Notes: generated by a model not told the origin, from the letters alone. Shown: positions 34,507 through 47,024, numbered from the stretch's first letter. The stretch is DNA of 64,000 nucleotides from Sesamum alatum (GCA_034509735.1 JACGWO010000008.1:14891864-14955863); one strand, 5' to 3'. Translations and numbers: made by a program.

Positions 34507-35569
34507 TATTTATCTAACAAAATCGTATCTTCGATATCATTGTCTATCTATACTAGGTTCTACCTTCAAATTTAGGATTAATTTTATATTCAAAAAAAAT
34601 CTTTTCAGTTTATTTTAATCGTATATTTTTTTTGTCACTAAACTTATATCAATCTCTTAGTATATCTCGTACAGTAAACTTTTAGTTTTAATTAGGTGAA
34701 ATCATTATTTTTTGTAATTTAGATATTCCATTAACATATCTTTTTGTATTTTTTTATTGGTTAATTAGTAATGATAAAGTAAGTCTTTGAACTCATTCTA
34801 CTTAATTTTTTTTTTCTTTTTATTAGTTTTTTTATAATTGAATTTTATTTTTACTCTTTCTTATCGTTATTCGAGTTTCAAAAATCATAGGTCACTATTT
34901 TGTTTAAAAATTTATGTTACAAAATATATTTTGTCATCTTCTCCCATATGAATATTAGTTTTCTTTAGTGAAACAATTTTGTGATAGTGCTCTATCATAT
35001 TTTTTTAAAATTAAATGTATAGTAACCTTCATATTTACATTTATTGCAATGCAAAAGAATGATTATACTTTATATATGTATGAATTTTTTCAATTTCAAT
35101 TTTGTTTATAATTATTTTAGATAATAAAGGATTCTCTATGCATGTATAATATGATAGTATATTTTTATTAATGTAAAGGGTAACCTGATAGAGCAGCGCT
35201 AGTTTCTTTATCTGATGCATTACCAACGATTTTGTTTTATTCTTTTGTTATTTGATGTCCAATTTTACATCGTTTATGCATTTTTCTTTTTGTAGTTTAG
35301 TTAATCTTCTTTTCATCATCTCTTAAATATAATTACAATAATGTATTCTTATATTTACTTCTTAAAAATTTTATAATTTTATAATTTATTTATTTGCTCT
35401 TATTATTTTTAGTATTTATGATTACTATTGTTTTGTCTTGTTGGGGGACATTTTTGGTCCTGTACGAATTGATTTTGACAATATAGTCCTGTAACATTAA
35501 AATTTTGGTAATTTTAGTATTTTTTTCAGCCAATTTGGAAAAATTGCATGCGACTTGCACATAACCCAA
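34507..35569. other. AT-rich non-genic stretch, counterpart of 7014-8070
   Basis: Collinear with copy 1; no coding signal. It ends at the 9-bp target site ATAACCCAA (35561-35569). Confidence 0.6.
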
Positions 35570-36787
35570 GGAAATTTTTTTTTTAGTACACTAACTTGGC
35601 TCTCGTTCAATTTTAGTACACTAACTTTGGTAATTATCACATTTTATACATTATGTTGCAATTTTACTTCAATTAAGTCCAATTGACCGGAATTTGCTGA
35701 CGTGGCCAATTTTTGCTTATGTGTCCGGCGAAATTAACCACGTCAGCACATGACGTGGCCGGCGACTGATGTGGCGGGATGACTTGGATGTATTTTCTTC
35801 CATAAGGATGAATTTTAGTACACTAACTTTAGCATGGTTTAATTTTAGTCCAATAACTTTGAATGAGGTGAAATTTAAGTCCCTTGTCATTGTGTTTAGG
35901 GGTTGTCACTGCCCATTTATATTTATGTTATAAAAAAAATTAAATATAAGTGTACCGCTAAAAACAGTACACTTATATATTTATGACTGGTCGCTAGTTG
36001 CGAGCTGCACTCACGACCAGCCCTCAAATTTTTTTAAATTTGTTAATTCTTTATAATTATTAGTTAAAGTTAAAATAATAATTATTAATTATTGAAAATT
36101 TGATAATATAGTTGTTCATCATAATTTAAAAAATAGATAATTATATATTTTATAATTATTAATAATTTGATAATATATTTGTTAATTATTTATAATTATT
36201 AATAGAGTTGATATTATTATAGTCGAGATCTTTTCCTTTTCACACTTATCAGTTCAGTTGGATCATCTATTTTTTAAACTATGATTAACAACTATATTAT
36301 TGAATTTTTAACAATTAATCTATATAAAATTAATTAATATTAACAACTATATTATCAAATTAATTAAAATTATCTTAATAATATTACATTCCGTACAAAA
36401 AAAATAAAAATATTATATCATTATTATAATTATTATTCTGTACTTAAATTTAACTTCATTCAAAGTTATTGGACTAAAATTAAACCATGCTAAAGTTAGT
36501 GTACTAAAATTCATCCTTATGAAAGAAAATACATCCAAGTCATCCCGCCACGTCAGCCGCCTGCCACGTCATGTGCTGACGTGGTTAATTTCGCTGGACA
36601 CGTCAGCAAAAATTGGCCACGTCAGCAAATTCCGGTCAATTGGACCGGAAAATTGGAACAAAAACCCTCAATTGGACTTAATTGAAGCAAAATTGCAACA
36701 TAATATATAAAATGTGATAATTACCAAAGTTAGTGTACTAAAATTGAACGAGAGCCAAGTTAGTGGACTAAAAAAAGTTTTTTCCCC
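35570..36787. mobile_element. Mutator-like element with about 300-bp inverted ends
   Basis: The left arm reads AGTACACTAACTTGGCTCTC and continues through TGACGTGGCC-rich sequence. The right arm is its inverted copy (TAGTGTACTAAAATTGAACG and CCACGTCAGC repeats). Flanked by the perfect 9-bp repeat ATAACCCAA (35561-35569 and 36788-36796). Copy 1 at about 8068-8078 shows the uninterrupted site. The centre (about 35930-36450) is AT-rich with a small hairpin around CTGGTCG. No transposase; non-autonomous. Confidence 0.87.
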
Positions 36788-37086
36788 ATAACCCAATTAA
36801 ATCACAATGATAGTCCTATAACTTACGGGGTTGGTATTTTTGGTCCTGCACGAATGGATTTATAGGACTAAATTTTCAATTTAGTTGGGTCATGTGTAGG
36901 TCACATGCATTTTGCAGTCAAATTCACCGAAAATAACTAAAATCGCCAAAATTTTAAAGTTACAGAACTAAATTGCCAAAATCAGTTCTTGCAGGACCAA
37001 AAATGCCACCCCCTGAAGTTACAAGACTAAAATTGTAATTTTTCCTTAATTTATATATGTTATGGTTGTACCATTTCAAATTTCTT
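36788..37086. other. Flank between Mutator-like element and LINE
   Basis: Collinear with 8070-8149 plus 10431-10640 of copy 1 and includes the empty site of the nested Mutator-like pair near 36870. It ends with the left target duplication of the LINE (37072-37086). Confidence 0.7.
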
Positions 37087-40000
37087 TTTTTTTTGTTTTT
37101 TTTAATCGATGATATATTAAAAACTATCGAGCCAAACAGACAGTACAAAAACAAGTTTAGAGGTCCAGGACTCCTCTGATCAAAACAAAGTTAAGAAAGC
37201 AAAACGAACAGAATTAAACAACATGCCACTACTCTGACACCTAGCACTATGGCTTCTCACTGTAACAACACATTTGATTGCACCTGCTTATAATTAAGTA
37301 GAATCCTCTCAGATTGTCGCCAACACTGCTGCACATCCTGAAAAATCCCCTCCATAACTCATTTGCAGCGATTCTTCCACAAAGTCCAGCATAACATGGC
37401 AAAATTTTCCTGTACTTCTGGGCCAACCTACGTGAAGATCGAATATATCCACCCCCGAATGCTTCCCGTCCAACAAAAATCTCAATTGCGAAGGGACACT
37501 GATAACGCCCTAACAGCCTCGCCTCCTGGCAGTCCAGTAGCACATGTTTTAGAGACTCAACATCAGCCTCACAAGCCGAGCAACCTGGAACAATCTCCCT
37601 ATTTCTCCTAGCCAAATTCTCTAAAGTTGGCACAGCATTAGAACAAATCCTCCACACGAGCATTAGTACCCTCAGGGGTACTTTGATCCGCCACAATATT
37701 GTCCAGAGTCTCCTAAACTGCAGCGGAGTTCCTGACGTCGAAGCCCTCTACCGATCCTGCATGATAATAACATGTTTATAGGCACTCACTGAAAATCGTC
37801 CCTCCTTATGGAATCTCCAACTCCACTCTCCCGCACTACCCCCTGCCCCACCCAACCACACAGCCCCTCAACAAGCTCCTAGCCCCAAGGATACTCCTCC
37901 AAGTCCAAGAAGGTCTACGACCAAGCGATGCATCCCAAAAAGTTCCTCGGCTATAGTATTTTGCCTTAAGAACCCTACTCAACAAAGAATCCAGTCTCGT
38001 GATCAACCTCAACCCTTGTTTTGCTAGAAGGGCTACATTAAACTCTCTAAGGGACCGAAAACCCAACCCCCCACCGACCTAGGCCAACACAGCTTAACCC
38101 AAGCAACCCAATGTACTCGTCTCCCCCCCCCCCCCCACGATTATGCCACCAAAAATCTGCCATCCCCGACTCCAAATTTCGGAACAAATAATCCGAATGC
38201 TAAAAGCAAGACATAGCATATGTAGGAATAGCTTGTAGGACACTCTTAATTAACACCCCCTTCCCCACTTGAGATAGAAGTTTGGAATCCCATCCATTTA
38301 CCCTATCCCATACACGGTCTTTAAGGTACCGAAACAAAGCCCCCCGGGACCGCCGCCCCCACCACAGGCAAACCTAAATATTTATCATGACTAGTCACCA
38401 ACCGTGCTCCCAATACACCAGCAAGGTACTTCTTTCTATCCTCCCTACCTCGACCACTAACCACCATACTCGACTTTTGTAAATTAATCACTTGGCCCGA
38501 AGCTCTCGCATACACCCTCAAAATCCTCCCCAATATCCCTCAACTGCCCCACCTTAGCTTCACAAAACACCAATGTGTCATCGGCAAACAACAAATGAGA
38601 CACTGGTGGAGCTTGTGAAGCTATCAACACCCCTAACAATCTCCCCCCTTCTCAGCTTCTTGGAGTCAACAAGAGAATGCTTCCGCACAGAAAATAAACA
38701 GATAGGGTGAAATGGGATCCCCCTGACGAATCCCTCTACTCGGGTGAAAATAGCCAAACGGTTCACTATTCAACGTTAACGAATAAGAAATAATTGTGAC
38801 CAATAGCATAATCAATTCAACAAATCTATGGTGAAAACCTAACCTAATAAGAACCCCCTGGAGGAAATGCCACTCTACCCTATCATAAGCCTTGCTACAC
38901 AATCCTCTTTTAATCGTGTCGAAGTTTTCAAATGATGATTCCATTCAAATGCTAACAAAATATTGTCCGTTATCAAACGACCCAGAATGAAAACAGATTG
39001 TGAGTGTGATACAATAGAGTCAAGCAAGAACTTCATACCATTAGCTAAGCATTTCGATGCAATTTTTGATGATTACATTACACAAGCTAATAGGGGGGAG
39101 TTGAGAGACAGTTTCAGGATTATCACATTTAGGCACCAAAACAATATGAGTGAAATTAAGCTTGTGCAATAAAACATGACAATTCAGAATACGAAGAACT
39201 GCTGCAGATACATCAGACCCAACAATATGCCATAATTTCTGAAAAAATAAGGGAGACATACCGTCGGGTCCGGGGGACTTTAGAGGTGACATGTCAAATA
39301 AAGCTCGTTTGAGTTCTGCTTCAGTGAAAGGGGCAGCAAGATCACGGTTCATATCAGCGGTTACCCGGGGTTGAATAGATGATAATACCTCTGTTATAGC
39401 CGAGGCTGATGGACAGGAAGAAGAGAAATATCCGTAAAATATCTCAGCAACACCCCATGCACTTCCCCTACCTCCTCCCTCCAAACTCCTCCTTTGTTTC
39501 TCAACCTCTCAATCTGATTATGCCGTTTATGGGAAGAGGCAAATGCGTGAAAAAATTTTGTATTCCCATCCCCATCTTTAAGCCAATGATTCTTACTCTG
39601 CTGCTACCACTTTAACATCTCCCGACTATGACGATCATCAATTTGTTTTCGAATCAGCTCTAACTCTTTTTCTCAGCTTCCCCAATCTGTCCCCCCTGTA
39701 ATAGGTTAAACCTCTCTTCCAATTTCTAAATCACCCATTTAGGTTTAGCAAAACAGGTCTTGTTCCATTGGAGCAATTTGACCTGACATTCTTGAATTTT
39801 ACGAAACAGTCTCTTTTTCGGGTCCTCCCCCGCCACAATCTGCCACGCCTCTTCCACAAATTTTTTACAGTCGGGCGATTGCAACCATGCAGCTTCAAAG
39901 CGGAAATAATATTTCTTTGGTTTATTCACACTTCTACCCACTGAATCCCATTGAATACTTAACATGGAGTGATCGGAGTACGGCGTTGCCAAGTGAGAGA

Positions 40001-40351
40001 CCACGGTATTCGGAAAACAGACAACCCAGTTAGTATTCCCGCACGCTCTATCAAGTCGTGCTCAAACAGTTTCCTCTCCCTATCTTCGGTTACACCACGT
40101 AAACCTTGGACCCCGAAATCCTAAATCAGCCAAATCACTACAATCCAGAGCATTTCTAAAGTCCTCATCTACCAGCGAAGTCGCTCCGCCCCTGTCTTCT
40201 CATGCTGATTTAATATCTCGTTAAAATCTCCCGTGACGATCCAAAGGGCATCAGATTGCCGGCTCAGCTGAACTAATTTATCCCACACTGCCCTCCTGCG
40301 ACCAACCTTCGGTTCCGAATAGAAACTGGTAAACCTCCAATTCGATGAGTG
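37087..40351 (-). mobile_element. L1-type LINE, 5'-truncated, 15-bp target duplication
   Basis: Flanked by the perfect direct repeat CATTTCAAATTTCTT (37072-37086 and 40352-40366). The 3' end on the minus strand is a poly(A) tail (seen as a T-rich run at 37083-37104). The 5' end is cut inside the endonuclease region. Copy 1 (about 10630-10650) and the Helitrons carry the same sequence without the insertion. Length is about 3.27 kb, against roughly 6 kb for complete plant L1 elements, so truncation during target-primed reverse transcription is the likely cause. Confidence 0.93.
37247..40351 (-). pseudogene. LINE ORF2 (endonuclease-reverse transcriptase) remnant
   Basis: In minus order: end of the APE-type endonuclease (WIVTGDFNEIL near 40240), a linker, then reverse transcriptase with SPGPDGMSPLFFQKLW (about 39270), SKAYDRVEWHFLQG (about 38890) and RGIRQGDPISPYLFI (about 38720), a piece with [11 protein letters not shown] (about 38490), and a C-terminal zf-RVT-type domain with WRIKVPLRVLMLVWR and a CSACEADVESLKHVLLDC zinc motif (about 37690-37535). 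The catalytic YADD box region near 38570 is broken: it reads VCR then DDTL across a frame change. Frames shift several times and stops are frequent, so it is inactive. Confidence 0.88.
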
Positions 40352-40837
40352 CATTTCAAATTTCTTATATATAGCTTTACTGTTGAATTAGTTTAAGATA
40401 TTGTTAACTATTTGTAGTATTACTAAATGGTTTGTTAATTATTAGTTCCAGAAATTTTATTAAGCGATCATTTAATTCGATCATTTTTTTTAGGGAAATT
40501 TGTATCACAGGGTAATATTATAGTAATTTTAAAATGATTTATTTTAATACTAATATTTGTATTTTACTAAAAATATAATTAATTGAATAAGAAAACATAT
40601 ATAAATTTTCTCAATGTGTAAAAATATTGTAATATTCTATTGTATTTTCAAAATATCTCATAAATAAACTTAGCCAAGAATTTTATGTTGGGTTTTGTAT
40701 AAACAAATTTGGACTATTGTATATAGTCATATGGTTATTAATTAAAATATGACATGCCATTATGTCATTATGAATTTATGAAAATACTATAGAATTTATA
40801 AACTCTCGTGCATAGCACGGCTTCATGCTAGTGTAAA

Positions 40838-43129
40838 TCCCGTGCTATGCACGGGTATATATTTTTTCTTTTTTAAATTAGATATTTTTTTATATTATAT
40901 TATGTTATAAAGAAATCTTTTACGTAAAATAAATTTATTATTTTTAATAGGTAAAGAATAATAGTTTCTTATTTTAAATCTATTTTCATTATTATTGACA
41001 AATATATTTTCCTACATATACAATATATATTTCTACTTACTAAAATTTGTATTACATGAAGATTACTTTCAAACAATTATGACTTTCTATTTAGGGTTAA
41101 TTGCAATTTTTGTCCTCTAATTATAGGTATTTGGCGTTTTGGTCCTTTAAGTTTCTAGGGTAGTAAAATAATCCTTTAACTTTTCAGTTAATCGCATTTT
41201 TCATCCTGTAATTATAGGTATTTATCGTTTTGGTCCTTTAAGTTTTTAGGGTAGCAAAATAGTCTTTTAACTTTTCAATTTTCGCGATTTTTGTCCTCTA
41301 GTCGCTGGATTTTTTAAAACTTGTCGAGATAATGGCACGCGATGAGGTTGATTGTCTTCTTAAGTGATACCACATTCAGGCATTGCCCTTTCTTCCGGCG
41401 AGTTTAAAAGCTCACGTGTGAATCGCGTGCCATTATTCTGGCTAGTTTTAAAAAATTCGGCGACCAGAGAAGTTAAAGGATTATTTTGTTATTCTAGAAA
41501 CTTAAAAGACCAAAACGCCAAATACCTATAATTACAGGACGAAAATTGCAATTAACCCTTCTATTTAATATGTATATATCTATCTGTTACATATATTCAG
41601 CCCCATATAAAAATATAAAATATAATGAATTAGTTAAATATATTGTTGTTATTATATAATTCATCTTCCATCAAAAATCATATTAAAATATATATATATA
41701 TATATATGCATAAATCTAAAATGATCTTTCTTATTAAAAAAAATTAAATATAAAGCAAGCATATAAACTTACTTTTAATGAGTTAGAAGAAGACAAATGG
41801 TAAAAAAAAAAGATGGAACATTAAAAAAATTAATTTCAAAATCTCCATATCATTTCAACATTTTGAACGAAAAAGATAAGGAGTAAATTAATTATCATGA
41901 ATCACAAAATAAAATAAGTACAAATAAACATAAATAACTAAGTTCAATTAAATCAGAAATATAGCAACATCATCACCGACCATGAGAATAAAAATACTTT
42001 TATCGGTGCAAAGAAATCCTAAAAGTTCAAAGATTAATATGAAAATAAAAGAACTAGTTGAACAAAAATAAATCAACAATGAAAACAATAAATATTTATC
42101 CTATATATTTCTAGAAGTTTGAATACATTGATAAGAAAGGTTAGCAAGAGAAAAGAAAAACTAGCTATAATTATAAAGATAAAATGTGTAAATAGGCAAT
42201 TATAACTACTAAATTTTATTAAAAAAAATAAAAAAATGACCGTATTAAATATGCTATAGGCTTATAGCAATCCCCTTAATTATACATATGTGTTATGATT
42301 GTACCATTTCAAATTTCTCATTGTATATTTGTATTGAGTACCGTATAATTTAGAAATATATATATATATATATACATCTTAACTGTTTTTATTAGTTTAA
42401 GATATAGTTAACCTTTTTTTTCAATATAACTAATGCTTTTTTTATTATTAGTTCCAGAATTTTTATTAAAAGATCATTTAATTCGATCGTATTTTTTCAG
42501 GGGAATTTGTAGCACAGGGTAATATGATAGTAACTATAAAATGATGTTTTTTAATACTAATATTTTTATTTTACTAAAAATATAATTAATTGAATAAGAA
42601 AACACGTATAAATTTTCCCAATATGTTAAAATATTATAATATTCTATTGTTATTTTTAATATGTTTCATAAATAAACTTAGAGAAGAATTTAATATTGGA
42701 TTTTGTACACATAAATATACCTACGAATTGGTTCGGCTTAACTAGAATTATCTTTAAGGTGAAGTAATATATATTGTGGTTATAATCCTATCACTATATA
42801 TCCCAAATTTTATCATTCATTAATCTATACCACTATAATCTCATCATACAAAGTAAACGAGACCTAAAAGTATAATTAATTGAATAAGAAAACATATATA
42901 AACTTTCTCGATGTGTACAATATTATAATATTCTATTGTTATTTTGAACATGTTTCATAAATAAACTTAGGAAAGAATTTAATATTGGATTTTGTACAAA
43001 TAATTTTGCCATATCATATAAAATACGATGGTTATTAATTAAAATATGACATACCATTATGTAATTTAGAATTCATAAAAATACTATAAAATTTATAAAT
43101 TCCCGTGCATAGCACGGGGTTCATGCTAG
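40838..43129 (+). mobile_element. Non-autonomous Helitron (copy 2, unit 1)
   Basis: Begins TCCCGTGCTATGCACGGG and ends with a CCCGTGCATAGCACGGG hairpin followed by GTTCATGCTAG and T. Both ends therefore carry related palindromes, a feature of some plant Helitron families. No Rep/helicase is present. It contains a Mutator-like insertion (41094-41559) and an internal partial repeat of its 3' part (about 42580-42970). Confidence 0.7.
41094..41559. mobile_element. Small Mutator-like element, 466 bp (unit 1)
   Basis: Starts GGGTTAATTGCAATTTTTGT and ends with its inverted copy GCAATTAACCC. Perfect 9-bp target repeat TTCTATTTA (41085-41093 and 41560-41568). Copy 1 at about 11430-11440 lacks it. Inner arms contain GGTCCTTTAAGTTTCTAGGG and a palindromic centre with GGCACGCGAT. 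Confidence 0.9.
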
Positions 43130-43620
43130 TTTATTAAATATGATATAAATTTATATAGCTTTATTGTTGAATTGGTTTAAGATATTGTTAACTTTTTGTA
43201 GTATTACTAAATGCTTTGTTAATTATTAGTTCCAGAATTTTTATTAAACGATCATCTAATTCGATCATTTTTTTAGGGGAATTTGTATCACAGGGTAATA
43301 TTATAGTAATTTTAAACTGATTTATTTTAATACTAATATTTGTATTTTACTAAAAATATAATTAATTGAAAAAGAAAACATATATAAATTTTCTCAATGT
43401 GTAAAAATATTGTAATATTCTATTGTATTTTCAAAATATTTCATAAATAAACTTAGCCAAGAATTTTATGTTGGGTTTTGTATAAACAAATTTGGACTAT
43501 TGTATATAGTCATATGGTTATTAATTAAAATATGACATGCCATTATATAATTATGAATTTATGAAAATACTATAGAATTTATAAACTCTCGTGCATAGCA
43601 CGGCTTCATGCTAGTGTAAA

Positions 43621-45887
43621 TCCCGTGCTATGCACGGGTATATATTTTTTCTTTTTTAAATTAGATATTTTTTTATATTATATTATGTTATAAAGAAATC
43701 TTTTACGTAAAATAAATTTATTATTTTTAATAGGTAAAGCATAATAGTTTCTTATTTTAAATCTATTTTCATTATTATTGACAAATATATTTTCCTACAT
43801 ATACAATATATATTTCTACTTACTAAAATTTGTATTATATGAAGATTACTTTCAAATAATTATGACTTTCTATTTAGGGTTAATTGCAATTTTCATCCTC
43901 TAATTATAGGTATTTGGCGTTTTGGTCCTTTAAGTTTCTAGGGTAGTAAAATAATCCTTTAACTTTTCAGTTAATTGCATTTTCTGTCCTATAATTATAG
44001 GTATTTGGCGTTTTGGTCCTTTAAGTTTCTAGGGTAGCAAAATAATCCTTTAAGTTTTCAATTTTCGCGATTTTCGTCCTCCAGTCGCTGGATTTTTTAA
44101 AACTTGTCAAGATAATGGCACGCGATGAGGTTGATTGTCTTCTTGAGTGATACCACATTCAGGCATTGCCCCTTCTTCCGGCGAGTTTAAAACCCTCACG
44201 TGTGAATCGCGTGCCATTATTCTGGCTAGTTTTAAAAAATTCGGCGACCAGAGGAGTTAAAGGATTATTTTGTTACTCTAGAAACTTAAAGGACCAAAAC
44301 GCCAAATACCTATAATTATAGGACGAAAATTGCAATTAACCCTTCTATTTAATATGTATATATCTATTTGTTACATATATTCAGCCCCATATAAAAATAT
44401 AAAATATAATGAATTAGTTAAATATATTGTTTGTATCATATAATTCATCTTCCATCAAAAATCATATTAAAATATATATATGCATAAATCTAAAATGATC
44501 TTTCTTATTAAAAAAAATTAAATATAAAGCAAACATATAAACTTACTTTTAATGAGTTAGAAGAAGACAAATGGTAAAAAAAAAAAGATGGAACATTAAA
44601 AAAATTAATTTCAAATAGTTTCAAAATCTCTATATCATTTCAACATTTTGAACGAAAAAGATAAGGAGTAAATTAATATCATGAATCACAAAATAAAATA
44701 AGTACAAATAAACATAAATAACTAAGTTCAATTAAATCAGAAATATAGCAACATCATCACCGACCATGAGAATAAAAATACTTTTATCGGTGCAAAGAAA
44801 TCCTAAAAGTTCAAAGATTAATATGAAAATAAAAGAATGAGTTGAACAAAAATAAATCAACAATGAAAACAATAAATATTTATCATATATATTTCTAGAA
44901 GTTTGAATACATTGATAAGAAAGGTTAGCAAGAGAAAAGAAAAACTAGCTATAATTATAAAGATAAAATGTATAAATAGACAATTATAACTACTAAATTT
45001 TATTAAAAAAAAATAAAAAAATGACCGTATTAAATATGCTATAGGCTTATAGCAATCCCCTTAATTATACATATGTGTTATGATTGTACCATTTTAAATT
45101 TCTCATTGTATATTTGTATTGAGTACCGTATAATTTAGAAATATATATATATATATATACATCTTTACTGTTTTTATTAGTTTAAGATATAATTAACCTT
45201 TTTTTTCAATATAACTAATGCTTTTTTTATTATTAGTTCCAGAATTTTTATTAAAAGATCATTTAATTCGATCGTATTTTTTCAGGGGAATTTGTAGCAC
45301 AGGGTAATATGATAGTAACTATAAAATGATGTTTTTTTAATACTAATATTTTAATTTACCAAAAATATAATTAATTGAATATGTTAAAATATTATAATAT
45401 TCTATTGTTATTTTTAATATGTTTCATAAATAAACTCAGAGAAGAATTTAATATTGGATTTTGTACACATAAATATACCTACGAATTGGTTCGGCTTAAC
45501 TAGAATTATCTTTAAGGTGAAGTAATATATATTGTGGTTATAATCCTATCACTATATATCCCAAATTATATCATTCATTAATCTATACTACTATAATCCC
45601 ATCATACAAAGTAAACGAGACCTAAAAGTATAATTAATTGAATAAGAAAACATATATAAACTTTCTCGATGTGTACAATATTATAATATTCTATTGTTAT
45701 TTTGAACATGTTTCATAAATAAACTTAGGAAAGAATTTAATATTGGATTTTGTACAAATAATTTTGCCATATCATATAAAATACGATGGTTATTAATTAA
45801 AATATGACATACCATTATGTAATTTAGAATTCATAAAAATACTATAAAATTTATAAATTTTCGTGCATAGCACGGGGTTCATGCTAG
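43621..45887 (+). mobile_element. Non-autonomous Helitron (copy 2, unit 2)
   Basis: Same structure as 40838-43129, produced by the tandem duplication: a TCCCGTGC start, a terminal hairpin (here the first C residues are mutated) and a CTAG end at 45887. Confidence 0.7.
43877..44342. mobile_element. Small Mutator-like element, 466 bp (unit 2)
   Basis: Same element with the same TTCTATTTA target repeat (43868-43876 and 44343-44351). It was carried along by the 2.78-kb tandem duplication. Confidence 0.9.
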
Positions 45888-46213
45888 TTTATTAAATATG
45901 ATATAAATTTATAACGTTTCGTTTCAATCGTCGTTCCAATAAAATATTTTTTTAGTAGTGAATTCAACCTTCTATTTTAAACATTCAGAAAAATATACAT
46001 ACGAATTCAACCTTCTATTTTAAGTAATATTTATTGTGGTTATAATATAAGGAAAGTCTTTTAGCAATTATGTTAACTTACAGACGCGTTAGCCGTTACG
46101 TTAATGTCTTAGGATTCTTTTCCTAATTAAAACTCAGTTCAACCGTTTCTTGGATATTCATCAGATTCTCCAAATCCCATGAGGACTCAATTATGGTAAC
46201 TTTTACGCTCTCT

Positions 46214-46223
46214 CTATATATAC
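46214..46223 (+). promoter_or_regulatory. TATA box of the RING-H2 gene, copy 2
   Basis: CTATATATAC after a CTCTCT tract, about 105 bp before the start codon. Identical arrangement to copy 1, with the upstream region also well conserved. Confidence 0.6.
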
Positions 46224-46322
46224 GCGCAAGAACTTCATTTTGACAACATTAATTTTCAGTCATCACCAATCACCATCATCTTTTGTTTTCGCTCTCTTCA
46301 CCATCACAAACATACATATCTG

Positions 46323-47024
46323 ATGCAAGAGATCATGTACTCTCACCAACTTCGCTCCGCCGCCTCGTCTGGCGGTGTTCGGAGGGCGCCCGGCCGCTTT
46401 TTCCCTTATTTCTTGCCAGGAGAGTTTTCAAGTTCTACAGCTCCGCCGTACTTCGATGGCCTTCTTCCTCCACTACAGAACATGAGGGCTCTTCAGAGAG
46501 AAACTGATCAGAGATTGGATACATATACTTACCCCAATCGGGCTGCAGCGGGCACACGTACCATGCATCCTCGTCAGATCTTGGACATTCCTACTATTCC
46601 TGCACACATGTATCAACATTCCATTCAAATTCAAGGAAGAAACAACCTTCAGGCGGCCTTTGGTAACTGGATTCAAGAATTCGAAACCATGATTCTTGAT
46701 GATATTGGAACTGAATGGGGAATAGAGAATGTGGAAACTGAACGGGGAAGACAGATTAATATCACAAGAGACGGAGGCTTGTCGGAGACACTGATCTTGA
46801 AGTATCTGAAGATCAGGGATTGTCTTCCGGTTAACAATGACGGGGAGCCTAAAATCTGTGTCGTGTGTCAGGATGATCTGTGCCAAGAAAATAGTACGAT
46901 CGGAGTGCTGGATTGCGGGCATGAATATCATGCTTCCTGCATTAGACAGTGGCTGAAGCACAAGAACATTTGCCCCCTGTGTAAAGCTATTGCATTGCGT
47001 GTAGATGATGATGAGCAGATTTGA
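46323..47024 (+). CDS. RING-H2 E3 ubiquitin ligase-like protein, copy 2
   Basis: Intronless frame of 233 residues, closely similar to the 230-residue protein at 13146. The RING-H2 finger is intact: Cys179, Cys182, Cys198, His200, His203, Cys206, Cys217 and Cys220, with Trp210. Relative to copy 1 there is a 3-residue in-frame insertion near residue 140 (ENVETERGRQ versus DNVRGRQ) and a scatter of substitutions (for example WLKHKN for WLQQKN in the finger), but no stop or shift. Survival of a full frame in both copies, while all nearby transposon genes are broken, suggests coding constraint or a recent duplication. No membrane segment is seen; target and location are unknown. It lies between a Helitron (ending 45887) and a LINE fragment. 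Confidence 0.85.
   Translation: MQEIMYSHQLRSAASSGGVRRAPGRFFPYFLPGEFSSSTAPPYFDGLLPPLQNMRALQRETDQRLDTYTYPNRAAAGTRTMHPRQILDIPTIPAHMYQHSIQIQGRNNLQAAFGNWIQEFETMILDDIGTEWGIENVETERGRQINITRDGGLSETLILKYLKIRDCLPVNNDGEPKICVVCQDDLCQENSTIGVLDCGHEYHASCIRQWLKHKNICPLCKAIALRVDDDEQI

Larger units (their letters stand above)
40376..43158. repeat. Tandem duplication, 2.78 kb, unit 1
   Basis: This unit repeats at 43159-45914 with a 2783-bp offset measured at several landmarks (for example the hairpin at 40801 and 43584, and the Mutator-like element at 41094 and 43877). It contains the 3' part of one Helitron, then a full Helitron carrying a Mutator-like insertion. Copy 1 has only one unit. Confidence 0.9.
43159..45914. 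repeat. Tandem duplication, 2.78 kb, unit 2
   Basis: Second unit, nearly identical to the first apart from small indels (for example one near 45355-45375). It runs into the RING gene upstream region at about 45915. Confidence 0.9.

Noticed and set aside
40801..40860. CCCGTGC...GCACGGG palindromes considered as a regulatory operator or terminator hairpin
   Set aside because: They lie at element ends with CTAG/TC boundaries and recur only with the repeat family, so Helitron termini explain them better.
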